Virus record (IMG/VR): IMGVR_UViG_3300032083_002581
Coordinates: 1-26,204 of that record
Source of the DNA: a virus
Length of the DNA: 26,204 nucleotides
Reading direction: 5' to 3' (one strand)
Positions 1 to 8,671 of the stretch are shown in pieces (within the stretch, counting starts at the first letter, position 1; each line of letters begins with the position of its first letter). The notes under the pieces are model-generated. The model saw nothing but the letters and a program-made list of their open reading frames with translations. It was not told the DNA's origin and made no database searches. A program made the translations under genes and the position numbers.

Positions 1-415
1 CGTCTTTTTTTATAATTGAGTTATAAGTATCTCTATCTATTTCAAGATAATTATTACCATTTATTCTTTTTGAAAAAAATCTTTTATATACTCCAGCTTC
101 ATAATCAAGTTCTGTAGGGGTGTTTTTTACAACAGGGACTGGTTTTATGTCTTCTAAAAATTTTCTAATATCTTTTTTTAATAAGCTATATTTTAAAACC
201 TCTTTAGTAGAACCAAAAGGTTTATCACCTTCTACATGTGAAATTGTATCTAAAACAAGTTCAGGTCCTATACTTGTATTGCTGGTTCCTGCATAGTATT
301 TTCCGTTATTAACTTTAATATAGGGTCCTGCATAGGATTTCCCGTTGGAAGCAAATTTTAATAGACCTCCAGTTGTGTGTTTAATTGATATTTTAGATAA
401 TGGTATATACGGCAT
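1..415 (-). CDS. Conserved phage protein of unknown function (3' end cut by window edge)
   Basis: An open frame begins with ATG at 413-415 and stays open to base 1, giving 138 visible residues starting MPYIPLSKIS; the C-terminus is beyond the window. It starts 2 nt after the stop of the large baseplate gene, so it is probably in the same late operon. The N-terminal part holds two similar short elements, GKSYAGPYI (about residues 25-33) and GKYYAGTSN (about 38-46), then a charged, probably helical stretch. There is no signal peptide and no membrane segment in the visible part. Position next to baseplate genes suggests a virion or baseplate accessory protein, but I do not recognise the family well enough to name a function. 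Confidence 0.7.
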   Translation of the reverse strand, partial: MPYIPLSKISIKHTTGGLLKFASNGKSYAGPYIKVNNGKYYAGTSNTSIGPELVLDTISHVEGDKPFGSTKEVLKYSLLKKDIRKFLEDIKPVPVVKNTPTELDYEAGVYKRFFSKRINGNNYLEIDRDTYNSIIKKD

Positions 416-417
416 TT

Positions 418-3400
418 TTAAACAAATATATTTCCTTCTTGTTGTGTATCATGTAAAAACTTACAAGGATCAGTTGTTGATGTTTCTCCTCTACTATTTA
501 CTTTTCCATTAGATAATGTTTGCCACCAACTAGGATTAGGAGAATTATCATAAACTTCATAATGTAAATGTACACCTTCAGCATCTCCACTATCACCCAT
601 AATACCTATACGTTGTTGCATTTCAACTACATCACCTATTTGTACAGTAATAATATCTAAATGGCAATATCTTGTTTTAAATTCTTCACCATTTATAATA
701 TGTTCAATCGTTACTTCATTACCACATCCAGAAAGAGATTCTTTTGTTGAAATAACTGTTCCGGCAGCCGCAGATCCAACAAGATCTCCTGCTATTCCTT
801 GTACACTTGCTCTAATATCTACTCCTGTATGTCTTCTATTAGGATCACCATCAGGTCTTTCTCTACCCCATGGAGAGTTTATTACTATTGGGTGGTCAAC
901 GGGGTTTGCCCATATTGAAGAATCTATAATGTTTTCAGGTCCTGGTAATCCTTCTATTGCCTTATCTATATTATCTAATTTTTCACCTTTTCTTTTAGGG
1001 ATAAAATTACCATTATAAGGATTAGTTCCATCATTATTTATTCCTTCCCCTTCACGGTCCATATATACATTATAATCTGTTTCACTATTATCGTGAACCA
1101 TTTGACCAGTAAATTCTACAGTCCAATCTCCCGCCGAGTTTATTGTTTGTGATTCAGGAAAAACAATAAAAGAAATTTTAGAGTTTTCATATGCTTTAGG
1201 TAATCTTTGTGGATTAATTTTAAAAACTTGACGGGGTAAAATTCCTCCTATACCATCCATTTTTATTGTAAAATTAAGAGGAACTACCATATTTCTTTTA
1301 ATAGATGTAGTATTTCTATAATGACCAACCTTTCCTAAAGGATTTTCATTACCATCCTTATCTAATAATGGGTGTCTTCGTAATATACTAATTCTTAATT
1401 CTTCTAATTCTTGAACATATAATTTAGCTTCATTAGCAGTTAATACATTTCTATAAGTCCCATCTGCATCAAAATAAGGTGAAATATCTGCGTTTGCTAA
1501 TCTTTTTATATATTCAGATACAGCATAGCAAAGATTTATGTATCTGTTTACATCTTGTTGCATATTAAATTTTGCATCTTGGTCTACTTGATTTTTATAC
1601 TCCAAATCTACTTCAGATGATGTAAATCTATTTTTTACATTTTTATTAAAGGCTTTAAAAGTCATAACTTCTAAAGTATTTTCTTCTTTAGGTGCTTGAG
1701 CAGCTATAGATACAGCTGAGGCAAAATCTTTTGTTATGGAAGAATCAAAAATAAAATCTCGAGTTATTGAATTTAATGATTGTGGATCAAATTCAAATAA
1801 ATCTTCAGGATTATCAATTTTATTATTAAAAGTTTTTTCTATTACTTTTACTATATGGGGTCTTTCATGTTCAGTTGTTATATCAAAATTATAATATCCA
1901 GCACATGCATCATTTACTCCGTCCCATATTTGTTTAACAAAATCATATAACCCAAAATCTTGATTAAGTCTAGGTGTTGTTGTATCTTCTATAGATTCAT
2001 TTTTAGTTGAAACAAATCTCATGTTTACATACTCCTTTATTACATAATCTAAATTAAAATAAATATAGCCTATATTATTTTTTGGATTATCAGGAAAAGA
2101 AAAAATATTATCATAAGAAGTAAGAGGTAAATGTGAAAATTGATTAGCAAATTGTACCATATGTTCATTATCTTGCCCATCAAATATATCAGGATCAAAT
2201 GCATTTAAATTATCAAAAAACTTCATGTGAGGAAGTAAACATACTTCGTAATCATAACTATGTCCTAATAAGGGATGACGTTTACCCGTGTTTTTACCAT
2301 CTCTTTCATTAGTTTGGCTACTTAAATTATCTACTGCCATTGGATTTGTTACTTCATCATATACATCCTGAGCAGACCTATTTGTTTGGTTAGAAATAAG
2401 ATTTATAGGATCTGCTGTTTCTAGTTCATCTGGAGCAGAATAAGGTAAATAAAAATGTTTTTCTATAAGTTCTTCTATAGGAACAGACCCATCTGGTGAT
2501 GTAACATTATCAAATATATCACCAAATCTATTTACTGTTTTTCTTTTTTTTCCTAATGCGTATGTTAAGGCTCCATCATTCATATAAGATAACTCCATTA
2601 CAGGCTTACCTTCTTTATATTGATCTGTACATAGTTGGTTTATTATTTGACATAATAAATCCCATCTTATGTATATATTATTATCATATCCTCTTCGATT
2701 ATAAATATTTTCTCCTGAAGTTTGTTTAAAATTAGTAGTATCAACATCATTATATTTGATTACTTGTTTTAGTATAGTGCCTCCTAAAAATGTTTTATAT
2801 CCTCTACCTATAACCTCATCATTTAATTCTTCGCCTTCGGGTAATTTGTTTGCTTTTATAATATCTAGATATAAATTTTCTATTTTACTATAAGCCTCTA
2901 AATATAATTTATTAGATTGATAATTTTGTAAATTTTCATATAGAATGTAATAAGGGTTTTCTTTTGACCCTACATTATATATAGAAGTTGATCGAGCAGA
3001 TGTGCCTGGAAAATTTTCTGTTTGAATACGAATCATACCTTCTGAGCCAAATTCCTCTGTATATGAAACAAGTGTTGAATTAAATTCAAAATCTGATACA
3101 GCTTGATCATACGCTGTTTGGCTGATTTGACCATTTGCAAATAGGTCATCATAAAATTTTAAATATTTTTCTCTTCTTTTTTCTAGATCTTTTTTTGATG
3201 CATCTCTATCAACAGCTGTATTTCCTATTGTTCTTGTATCTGGTTCATTTTCTGTAAGGTATGCTGTTTTTTTAATAGATCTTAAATATAATAAAAGTTG
3301 ATCCATTACTTCAATTTTAGTTAAAGCACGGTTATCAGTTGTTCTAATATCATATTGTAATATTTCTTTTCCTATTTGTAATCTTTCTATTAGATCTCCT

Positions 3401-4191
3401 TGTGCCATTATTTCTGTTTGACAATCATAACCACCATCCTCTCGGGCTTTAAAAGAAAAGTTTTTACAATAACCTACAAACCCATCATAATTCCCACCTG
3501 AGGCTTCTTTATATTGTTTTATTTTAGTATTTAATTTATCAAAATCAGAATCAGGATCAAAAAATTCATCTAATACAGTTGCTTCAGCTGTTTGTTTATT
3601 ACCATCATTATCTATATAAGGTGACCATTGCCATTCTAATAATATAGGAAATCCAATTCTCATATATAGAGTTTCTAATACACTTAATTGTCTCCTACTA
3701 TGGCAAACAAAATTTACTGTGGCTTCTCTAAGTGCTCCTTCAGCAGATTTAGTAGCTATAGTAGCGTCTATAATACCAGGCATAGGAACTATACCAAAAT
3801 CATCATCGGGATTAGATCTAATATTTTTATCACCGTAAGAAAAACCTCTTTCTCTATCATCTTCTTCGTTTAAAGTAGTAAATCCTTCTCTTTGCCCCGC
3901 AAATCCTCCTTCTCTATTGTAATGTTGAGTTCCTCCTTGTAAAATATATTGTCTTGCTAAACCACTACCTGTTTTTTTTATTTTTTCATCTTCTTCTAAA
4001 AAATCATCCCTAGCACTTTCTCGTAAATCAACTCCAGAAGCCATTGTAATAACACAACGTTTTTCAACAGTATAAGCATAAAATTCTTCGTTACGTAAAG
4101 AATCTGAATTTTCCATTAGATTTTTTCTAACTTCTAATTGCTTTTTTACGTATGGTTTAAATGGTTCATATATACCTAATGTAGTACCCAT
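418..4191 (-). CDS. Large baseplate/tail hub protein with C-terminal M23 metallopeptidase domain
   Basis: This 1257-residue protein is the largest in the window. Its last ~140 residues form an apparently intact M23 (LytM/lysostaphin-type) zinc peptidase: HTGVD gives ligands H1121 and D1125, a mid-domain YCHL gives H1177, and HLHYEV gives H1208 and ligand H1210. M23 enzymes cut peptide cross-bridges or stems in peptidoglycan. On a virion this would open the wall during DNA entry, the job done in T4 by the lysozyme domain of gp5. The first ~1100 residues have no domain I can name; they are rich in N, D and Y as in neighbouring structural proteins. The gene follows the LysM/gp53-like gene by 1 nt, which supports a baseplate location. 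The peptidase call is firm; the hub assignment is inferred from context. Confidence 0.82.
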   Translation of the reverse strand: MGTTLGIYEPFKPYVKKQLEVRKNLMENSDSLRNEEFYAYTVEKRCVITMASGVDLRESARDDFLEEDEKIKKTGSGLARQYILQGGTQHYNREGGFAGQREGFTTLNEEDDRERGFSYGDKNIRSNPDDDFGIVPMPGIIDATIATKSAEGALREATVNFVCHSRRQLSVLETLYMRIGFPILLEWQWSPYIDNDGNKQTAEATVLDEFFDPDSDFDKLNTKIKQYKEASGGNYDGFVGYCKNFSFKAREDGGYDCQTEIMAQGDLIERLQIGKEILQYDIRTTDNRALTKIEVMDQLLLYLRSIKKTAYLTENEPDTRTIGNTAVDRDASKKDLEKRREKYLKFYDDLFANGQISQTAYDQAVSDFEFNSTLVSYTEEFGSEGMIRIQTENFPGTSARSTSIYNVGSKENPYYILYENLQNYQSNKLYLEAYSKIENLYLDIIKANKLPEGEELNDEVIGRGYKTFLGGTILKQVIKYNDVDTTNFKQTSGENIYNRRGYDNNIYIRWDLLCQIINQLCTDQYKEGKPVMELSYMNDGALTYALGKKRKTVNRFGDIFDNVTSPDGSVPIEELIEKHFYLPYSAPDELETADPINLISNQTNRSAQDVYDEVTNPMAVDNLSSQTNERDGKNTGKRHPLLGHSYDYEVCLLPHMKFFDNLNAFDPDIFDGQDNEHMVQFANQFSHLPLTSYDNIFSFPDNPKNNIGYIYFNLDYVIKEYVNMRFVSTKNESIEDTTTPRLNQDFGLYDFVKQIWDGVNDACAGYYNFDITTEHERPHIVKVIEKTFNNKIDNPEDLFEFDPQSLNSITRDFIFDSSITKDFASAVSIAAQAPKEENTLEVMTFKAFNKNVKNRFTSSEVDLEYKNQVDQDAKFNMQQDVNRYINLCYAVSEYIKRLANADISPYFDADGTYRNVLTANEAKLYVQELEELRISILRRHPLLDKDGNENPLGKVGHYRNTTSIKRNMVVPLNFTIKMDGIGGILPRQVFKINPQRLPKAYENSKISFIVFPESQTINSAGDWTVEFTGQMVHDNSETDYNVYMDREGEGINNDGTNPYNGNFIPKRKGEKLDNIDKAIEGLPGPENIIDSSIWANPVDHPIVINSPWGRERPDGDPNRRHTGVDIRASVQGIAGDLVGSAAAGTVISTKESLSGCGNEVTIEHIINGEEFKTRYCHLDIITVQIGDVVEMQQRIGIMGDSGDAEGVHLHYEVYDNSPNPSWWQTLSNGKVNSRGETSTTDPCKFLHDTQQEGNIFV

Positions 4192-4192
4192 T

Positions 4193-4501
4193 TTAATAAC
4201 TTTTATTTACTTTTTCAAAATCTTTTATAATTTGGTTTATATTACTAGGAATTCTAATTTCTAATCCTGGTTTTAAACCTAAACTATCTTTTCTTACTAT
4301 GTCTCTATTGGCTGTAGCTATAACCCACCATAACCTAACATCACTATAAAACTGATTAGCTAGTAAGTCAAGTCTATCACCGGCTGTTGTTATAACATAT
4401 ATATCATTTACGGATAAAGGTATGTTAGGATATTTTATTATTCTATAAGATCTCCTTTTTTTATTTGTATTTTGGGCTATATATTTTAATCTATCTCTCA
4501 T
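4193..4501 (-). CDS. LysM-like baseplate wedge protein (gp53-like)
   Basis: A 102-residue basic protein. Residues about 34-86 read as a LysM-type fold: YVITTAGDRLDLLANQFY, then the WWVIATAN helix, and a closing LKPGLEIRIP strand. Short LysM proteins of this kind (P2 gpX, Afp7/PVC type, and the similar ELANAIYG...YWVL region of T4 gp53) sit in contractile-tail baseplates and help fix the wedge or hub. It lies between a tube-cap candidate and the M23 baseplate protein with gaps of 1 nt on each side, as expected for a baseplate operon. Within phage tails LysM folds are often structural rather than true peptidoglycan binders. The family is clear; equivalence with gp53 rather than another LysM tail protein is less certain. 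Confidence 0.75.
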   Translation of the reverse strand: MRDRLKYIAQNTNKKRRSYRIIKYPNIPLSVNDIYVITTAGDRLDLLANQFYSDVRLWWVIATANRDIVRKDSLGLKPGLEIRIPSNINQIIKDFEKVNKSY

Positions 4502-4502
4502 T

Positions 4503-6074
4503 TTATCCTATAGTATTAGGGTCAGTAGGAGAAACAGCGTCTCCTATACTATCATCTACTAGTGTTGCTTTTTGCAGAGGGGGTCGTTCAATTTTGTTTT
4601 CTATAGGACCTGCTTTTTTAGTTTCTATTTTATTAAAAGTAGGCATATTTAAAAAGAAATCATGATTAAGAGCTTCTGATCCTGCTGATTGACGATTTTT
4701 ACTTAACCAATATTCTATTCCTAAGAATGGGTTTCTAAAGTCATTACTTGGAGTAAATGTATGAATTGGTAGATAATTAATAGTTACATCTAAAACATGA
4801 GGTAAAACTAACATATGTTTATCTTTAGCATTAGTATTTTCTATTAAAGTAGGTGATGTTTCTCCTGTTTCTTCATCTGTAGCTGTTCCTTTTTGGAATT
4901 TATCTAAAGCTATTTCCCAAACATAATCTTTTTGCCAACCAACACTTAAATTTGTAAGAACACCAGGTAACTTATTAAAGTAATCACCCATAGTAAGCTT
5001 CATATAGGGGGTTCTTATCCTTCCACTACTAGAATAACTAGGAGCTGTTTGGGCCGCTAAATAGTTTAATTTTCTATATAATGGATACATGTCATGTCTT
5101 GATTGAGCTGCTATTTTAAAACTCACTGATATACTTCTTTTGAAACTATTATATGTGTAAAATTCTTCTGCTCTACCATTATACTTTACTGTATTGTGGT
5201 TAGCACTAAAATCATCACTATAGCTATCTATAAATGCTCTAAAAATTATATAATCTGTTTCTCCTATATTGTCTTGATCTATAACTTCAAATCTAAAATT
5301 TACCATGTCTTTAGCATAGTATGCCACTTCATCTGGTAACTCTCCATCTGGACCCGATCTTACTACATCTAATAAATTAATTTTATCTAATTTAGTAAAA
5401 TTATCTTTTATATTACCCGCAGCATAATCTTTAGGATTTTTAGATTTTTTTATCCCAAGTATAGTATCTGCTAATTTAGCTAATCCCGTTAATGGTATAT
5501 CAGCTCCGGGGTCTCCTAAATTAAAATTGGTTGTTAATTTTTCATTATTACTAAATGTACTTACGTAATCACCTCCTAATCCTATAGTACCCAATCCAAA
5601 AGGTAAAGAAATATCTACATTTAATCCTTTTGAATCTACGGGAGTTGCAAGTAATCCTGCTCTTTTAAAATTAGATAAACCAGAAGCTGCTATTTGGGCT
5701 ATTAAACTAACTCCAACATTAAAAACACGTTGGTTAGGTTGTGTATTTAGTAATTGTAATGCTGCTTGTCTTATAAGAAACTGATCTCCAGTAGGTGATT
5801 CTAGAAAGTTGGTGATTCTTCTTATATCTATTTCCCTTCTATCTATATTTGTTGTTATTCCTCCCCTTAATATTAATCCATCTATTATTCCAGGATTTTT
5901 ATGATCTTGGCCTATTAAAAAAGTAGGATTAGCATTTGGATCAGTAATATCCCACTCAACTCTCTTATTAAATTGATAAGAGTTTTGATTAGGGATATAG
6001 GTAATACCTTTAGAGGGACCACCATTTCCTAAATTATAGGAATTAGGATTTGTAAGTAAATCAGTTAATGCCAT
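4503..6074 (-). CDS. Baseplate/tail-tube-cap candidate structural protein
   Basis: A 523-residue protein with no signal peptide or membrane helix. The N-terminal half is variable and glycine- and asparagine-rich. The C-terminal half (about residues 260-450) contains a conserved-looking segment with NTVKYNGRAEEFYTY, SFKRSISVSFKI, PLYRKLNYLA, LTMGDYF and LPHVLDVTINYLPIH. This arrangement, a beta-rich core with a helix between strands and a final strand after HVLDV, resembles the tube-like domains of T4 gp48/gp54 that cap the baseplate and start tube growth. Position between the tape measure and the LysM and M23 proteins agrees. The resemblance is pattern-level, so the role should be taken as a baseplate structural protein first and a tube cap second. 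Confidence 0.55.
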   Translation of the reverse strand: MALTDLLTNPNSYNLGNGGPSKGITYIPNQNSYQFNKRVEWDITDPNANPTFLIGQDHKNPGIIDGLILRGGITTNIDRREIDIRRITNFLESPTGDQFLIRQAALQLLNTQPNQRVFNVGVSLIAQIAASGLSNFKRAGLLATPVDSKGLNVDISLPFGLGTIGLGGDYVSTFSNNEKLTTNFNLGDPGADIPLTGLAKLADTILGIKKSKNPKDYAAGNIKDNFTKLDKINLLDVVRSGPDGELPDEVAYYAKDMVNFRFEVIDQDNIGETDYIIFRAFIDSYSDDFSANHNTVKYNGRAEEFYTYNSFKRSISVSFKIAAQSRHDMYPLYRKLNYLAAQTAPSYSSSGRIRTPYMKLTMGDYFNKLPGVLTNLSVGWQKDYVWEIALDKFQKGTATDEETGETSPTLIENTNAKDKHMLVLPHVLDVTINYLPIHTFTPSNDFRNPFLGIEYWLSKNRQSAGSEALNHDFFLNMPTFNKIETKKAGPIENKIERPPLQKATLVDDSIGDAVSPTDPNTIG

Positions 6075-6079
6075 AAATA

Positions 6080-6337
6080 TTAGGTTGGCATATTATCTAG
6101 ATATTTTTGGGGCTCTTCTCCATTTAAATCATGGATTGATGGCTGGTAAGATGAAAATTGTCCCTGGACAGAATTAATTAATAATTCTTTTAAATGATCT
6201 TCTACTAAAAAAGGTGAAGATGATTGTCCTGAGTTTCTAAAATATGCTCCATCTCCGGGTGCATTTTCTCCTACTGTGCCACCTGCTACTCCTGTTTGAT
6301 TTCTATCAAATAGTGATGTTTTTTCTACTAAACTCAT
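6080..6337 (-). CDS. Small uncharacterised virion-cluster protein
   Basis: An 85-residue soluble protein, beginning MSLVEKTSLFDRNQTG. It is glycine- and serine-rich in the first half (GVAGGTVGENAPGDG) and has a short amphipathic helix around residues 43-60 (LVEDHLKELLINSVQ). I do not recognise a family. It lies just after the tape measure and 5 nt before the next structural gene. Its start is preceded at about 21 nt by a good copy of the TATATTTATAAT box (6359-6370), so it may be the first gene of the downstream baseplate transcript. A virion or assembly role is inferred only from position. Confidence 0.65.
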   Translation of the reverse strand: MSLVEKTSLFDRNQTGVAGGTVGENAPGDGAYFRNSGQSSSPFLVEDHLKELLINSVQGQFSSYQPSIHDLNGEEPQKYLDNMPT

Positions 6338-6358
6338 AATTTTATGTTTTTAATGTTT

Positions 6359-6370
6359 ATTATAAATATA
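6359..6370 (-). promoter_or_regulatory. Putative late promoter box TATATTTATAAT
   Basis: The minus strand reads TATATTTATAAT about 21 nt upstream of the gene starting at 6337. The same 12-mer recurs before the tail tube gene and the gene starting at 21682. It is proposed as the -10-like element of a phage promoter; no transcript data are available here. Confidence 0.5.
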
Positions 6371-6371
6371 A

Positions 6372-8339
6372 CTAGCTAAAAGCTGTTTGGTCCCTTTTAC
6401 CATCAGAATAAATACTTCTTTGAGCAAATTTATCTGCGGTTATTGTTCTATTTGTTCTACTTACTGATATTAATTCATCTAATTTATCCTCTACACCCTT
6501 ACTATTTGTAGAACCAGGTAATGATCCGGGTACAGCACTTGCGGGAGTTTCAGGGGTTGTCATAGATGCACCCCCTCCTACAGCTGATGATATTATAGTT
6601 GCTGCGGCTCCTGCGGCTACTAAACCAAAAATTATTCCAGGAATACCTCCTGTAGCAGCTGCTGCTAATATAGAGCTTATTGCTAATCTTGTCATATTAG
6701 CTACTAATAAACCTAAACCTATACCTGCTATGATTTTTAAATTATTTCTAAATGTTTCACTATTTTGAACTAAATTAGAAAATCCTTCTAATAGGGGTAA
6801 AAGAGGTGTCATTAAATCAACAAATATTGTTTTTAATTGCGTTACTAGATCATTGAATTGTTGTTGTAAATCTCTTCTTTCAAACATTGTTGCTAATTCT
6901 TCCTCTCCAGCATCTCTTGCTTGTTGAGCTAATGATGCAAATCCTTCTTGTTTGAATAACATATCACCTAATGTATCTGCACTCATTCCTAAAGATTTAG
7001 CTAATGCATCTTGTTGTAAAACATTCATTTTAGCAAATTCAAGTGCTGATCCTGCATTTGCTGCTATTTCTTTAGTTAAGCCTTCATAATTCCCTGTTAA
7101 TGCAAATAATCTGGCTCTTTCTAAATTTAGATTTTTACCTATAAATAATTCAGCTTCAAATTCAGCAGTTATAGATGATTGAAAATCTAATAAACTTTTA
7201 CTAATACCCGCTACTTCTGCTAAACTAGTACCAAAACTTTTAGTAACAGATATTGCACGAGCTATATTTTGTATATTAAAACCTAAATTTGCTCTTATTT
7301 GTCCTGTTATTTTACCAGCTTCATCTAGTACTTTATTTACATCTTGCCTAATTCCTAATTCTTTTTCAACTTCTAAAACAGCTGCTCTAGTTTCATCAGT
7401 TAACATTTCTGCGTTTTGACCTGAAATTTGAGCTTGTAAAGCAAAATTTGCTTGTGCCTCCGCTGATAAATTTGTAAATTTAGCTAGTTTAGCTATTTCA
7501 CCTACTACATCAGCTCTTAAAGAAGTTGCAGCTATACCTAATTGATCATTTATGTTGATTAAAGCTTCTTGAGTATCTAAACTATTAACTCCTATAGCTC
7601 CTGCGGCCTCTGCTGCTTTTATTCCTAAATTTGCTGCTTCTTGAGCAGATATACCTAGTTTTCTTTGAAGTTCAGCTACTCTTTTATCTAAAGATAATAC
7701 AGCACCCCCTATAAGTGCTGCTTGTGCTAAAAATGAATTTGCAAATTCAGATGCTGCATTTTTTAGTGAACCTAAAAATGCTATGGTTCTATTTTGATTA
7801 TCTTTTATAGCATTTTCTTGGTCTTTTAATATTTGATCTATAACTACTGCAGTAGCAGCTCCTACACCTGGAAGATCTTTTATAAAAGCAGCTATATTAT
7901 CTAAGAGACCCATTCTCTTATCAATATCTTCTCTTAGTTCCATTTCTGCTTTTAATTCTGCTTGTAAAGTTTGTGCAAATCTGATTTTTTCTTCTGCGAT
8001 TCTTTGTTCATCTTCGCCTGCACTTTTTGCAGCTTCAGCTAGTTGCATTTGAGCTACTTTTGCTTGAGCTAGTTTTTTGGCTAATTCTTCCTTTGATCTA
8101 ACCGTTGTTTGATCTAGGGCAACATCTGTTTCCTTAAGAAGTAGTTGGTCTTTTATTTGTTTAGTTATATCATTATTTAAAGAAGCAAATTCTTTTTGTG
8201 CTTCTGTTCTTTGTCTAGTATTACCTAAGATTTGGAATAGGACTTCATTTTGGTCTCTTAAAATTCTTAAAGCTTCTCTATCTACAGGTCCACCAGTACC
8301 ACCAGCGTCTTGATCTCTATATGGATAATTTTTTAACAT
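6372..8339 (-). CDS. Tail tape measure protein
   Basis: A 655-residue protein in the canonical tape-measure position, after tail tube and tail assembly chaperones. Residues about 15-145 are highly charged, A/E/K/Q-rich and predicted coiled coil. The middle is long and helical with many alanines. Residues about 536-589 are a hydrophobic Gly/Ala-rich stretch (IIAGIGLGLL, GIIFGLVAAGAAA) typical of tape measures that insert in the host inner membrane during genome entry. At roughly 1.5 Angstrom per residue a helix of this length would span close to 100 nm, similar to the T4 tail (gp29, 590 residues). A promoter-like box lies at 8355-8366 and a terminator for the preceding gene at 8376-8396, so it probably has its own transcript. 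Confidence 0.85.
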   Translation of the reverse strand: MLKNYPYRDQDAGGTGGPVDREALRILRDQNEVLFQILGNTRQRTEAQKEFASLNNDITKQIKDQLLLKETDVALDQTTVRSKEELAKKLAQAKVAQMQLAEAAKSAGEDEQRIAEEKIRFAQTLQAELKAEMELREDIDKRMGLLDNIAAFIKDLPGVGAATAVVIDQILKDQENAIKDNQNRTIAFLGSLKNAASEFANSFLAQAALIGGAVLSLDKRVAELQRKLGISAQEAANLGIKAAEAAGAIGVNSLDTQEALININDQLGIAATSLRADVVGEIAKLAKFTNLSAEAQANFALQAQISGQNAEMLTDETRAAVLEVEKELGIRQDVNKVLDEAGKITGQIRANLGFNIQNIARAISVTKSFGTSLAEVAGISKSLLDFQSSITAEFEAELFIGKNLNLERARLFALTGNYEGLTKEIAANAGSALEFAKMNVLQQDALAKSLGMSADTLGDMLFKQEGFASLAQQARDAGEEELATMFERRDLQQQFNDLVTQLKTIFVDLMTPLLPLLEGFSNLVQNSETFRNNLKIIAGIGLGLLVANMTRLAISSILAAAATGGIPGIIFGLVAAGAAATIISSAVGGGASMTTPETPASAVPGSLPGSTNSKGVEDKLDELISVSRTNRTITADKFAQRSIYSDGKRDQTAFS

Positions 8340-8354
8340 ATAATAGTATTATTC

Positions 8355-8366
8355 AATAATAAATAT
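8355..8366 (-). promoter_or_regulatory. Putative late promoter box ATATTTATTATT
   Basis: The minus strand has ATATTTATTATT about 16 nt before the tape measure start and directly after a transcription terminator. This is a variant of the TATATTTATAAT box seen before other units. Confidence 0.4.
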
Positions 8367-8375
8367 GAAAAAAAG

Positions 8376-8396
8376 AAAGGTATCTATGATACCTTT
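8376..8396 (-). terminator. Rho-independent terminator after the tail chaperone genes
   Basis: A perfect 9-bp stem (AAAGGTATC at 8376-8384 with GATACCTTT at 8388-8396) and a 3-nt loop. On the minus strand it is followed by TTTCTTTTTTT, a U-rich tail. The stem begins at the stop codon (8396-8398) of the frameshift extension, so it ends the sheath/tube/chaperone block before the tape measure. Confidence 0.8.
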
Positions 8397-8671
8397 TACT
8401 TTTTAAAATTATAAGTTGAAGAGGGACTTATGTTAGGTCCCATAGCTTTTCCTAAAGGCTGTGAATTACCTTTTTGAGCTTTTTTCATTTCTTCATTTCG
8501 TTTTTTATTCCATTCACTTACTTTATGAATGTGGAATTTTCTTAACCAAATAGGCATGTTATAAACTTCTGAGTATATAAATCCACCACCACCATGGTAT
8601 ACTAGATCATGTATTTGGTCAAATATATTCTTCCTATATTGTGGCGTCAGGCCAAAAAAAGTTAACACCAA
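8396..8671 (-). CDS. Tail assembly chaperone frameshift extension (GT-type product)
   Basis: This frame overlaps the end of the gp26-like gene by 38 nt in a different frame and has no ATG. It is open only from a TAG about 30 nt upstream of the overlap; the first possible start, TTG at 8669-8671, is unconvincing. Translation therefore most likely enters by recoding at the T7 run (8654-8660), adding about 85 residues (GLTPQYRKNIFDQIHD...) to the chaperone. The extension contains YNMPIWLRKFHIHKV and a K/E/N-rich helix, features I associate with the T part of tail chaperone fusions that bind the tape measure. The order tube, G, GT, tape measure matches lambda gpG/gpGT and Mu-like systems. The frame offset is +1 (equivalent to -2), not the commoner -1. 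A terminator follows the stop at once. Confidence 0.7.
   Translation of the reverse strand: MVLTFFGLTPQYRKNIFDQIHDLVYHGGGGFIYSEVYNMPIWLRKFHIHKVSEWNKKRNEEMKKAQKGNSQPLGKAMGPNISPSSTYNFKK

Noticed and set aside
6071-6080. ATATTTATG before the tube-cap candidate as another promoter box
   Set aside because: It overlaps the start codon and the stop of the preceding gene; match to the box is short and expected by AT content.
8669-8671. TTG as an independent start for the chaperone extension
   Set aside because: No ribosome-binding context, it lies inside the preceding gene, and gene order favours a frameshift fusion.
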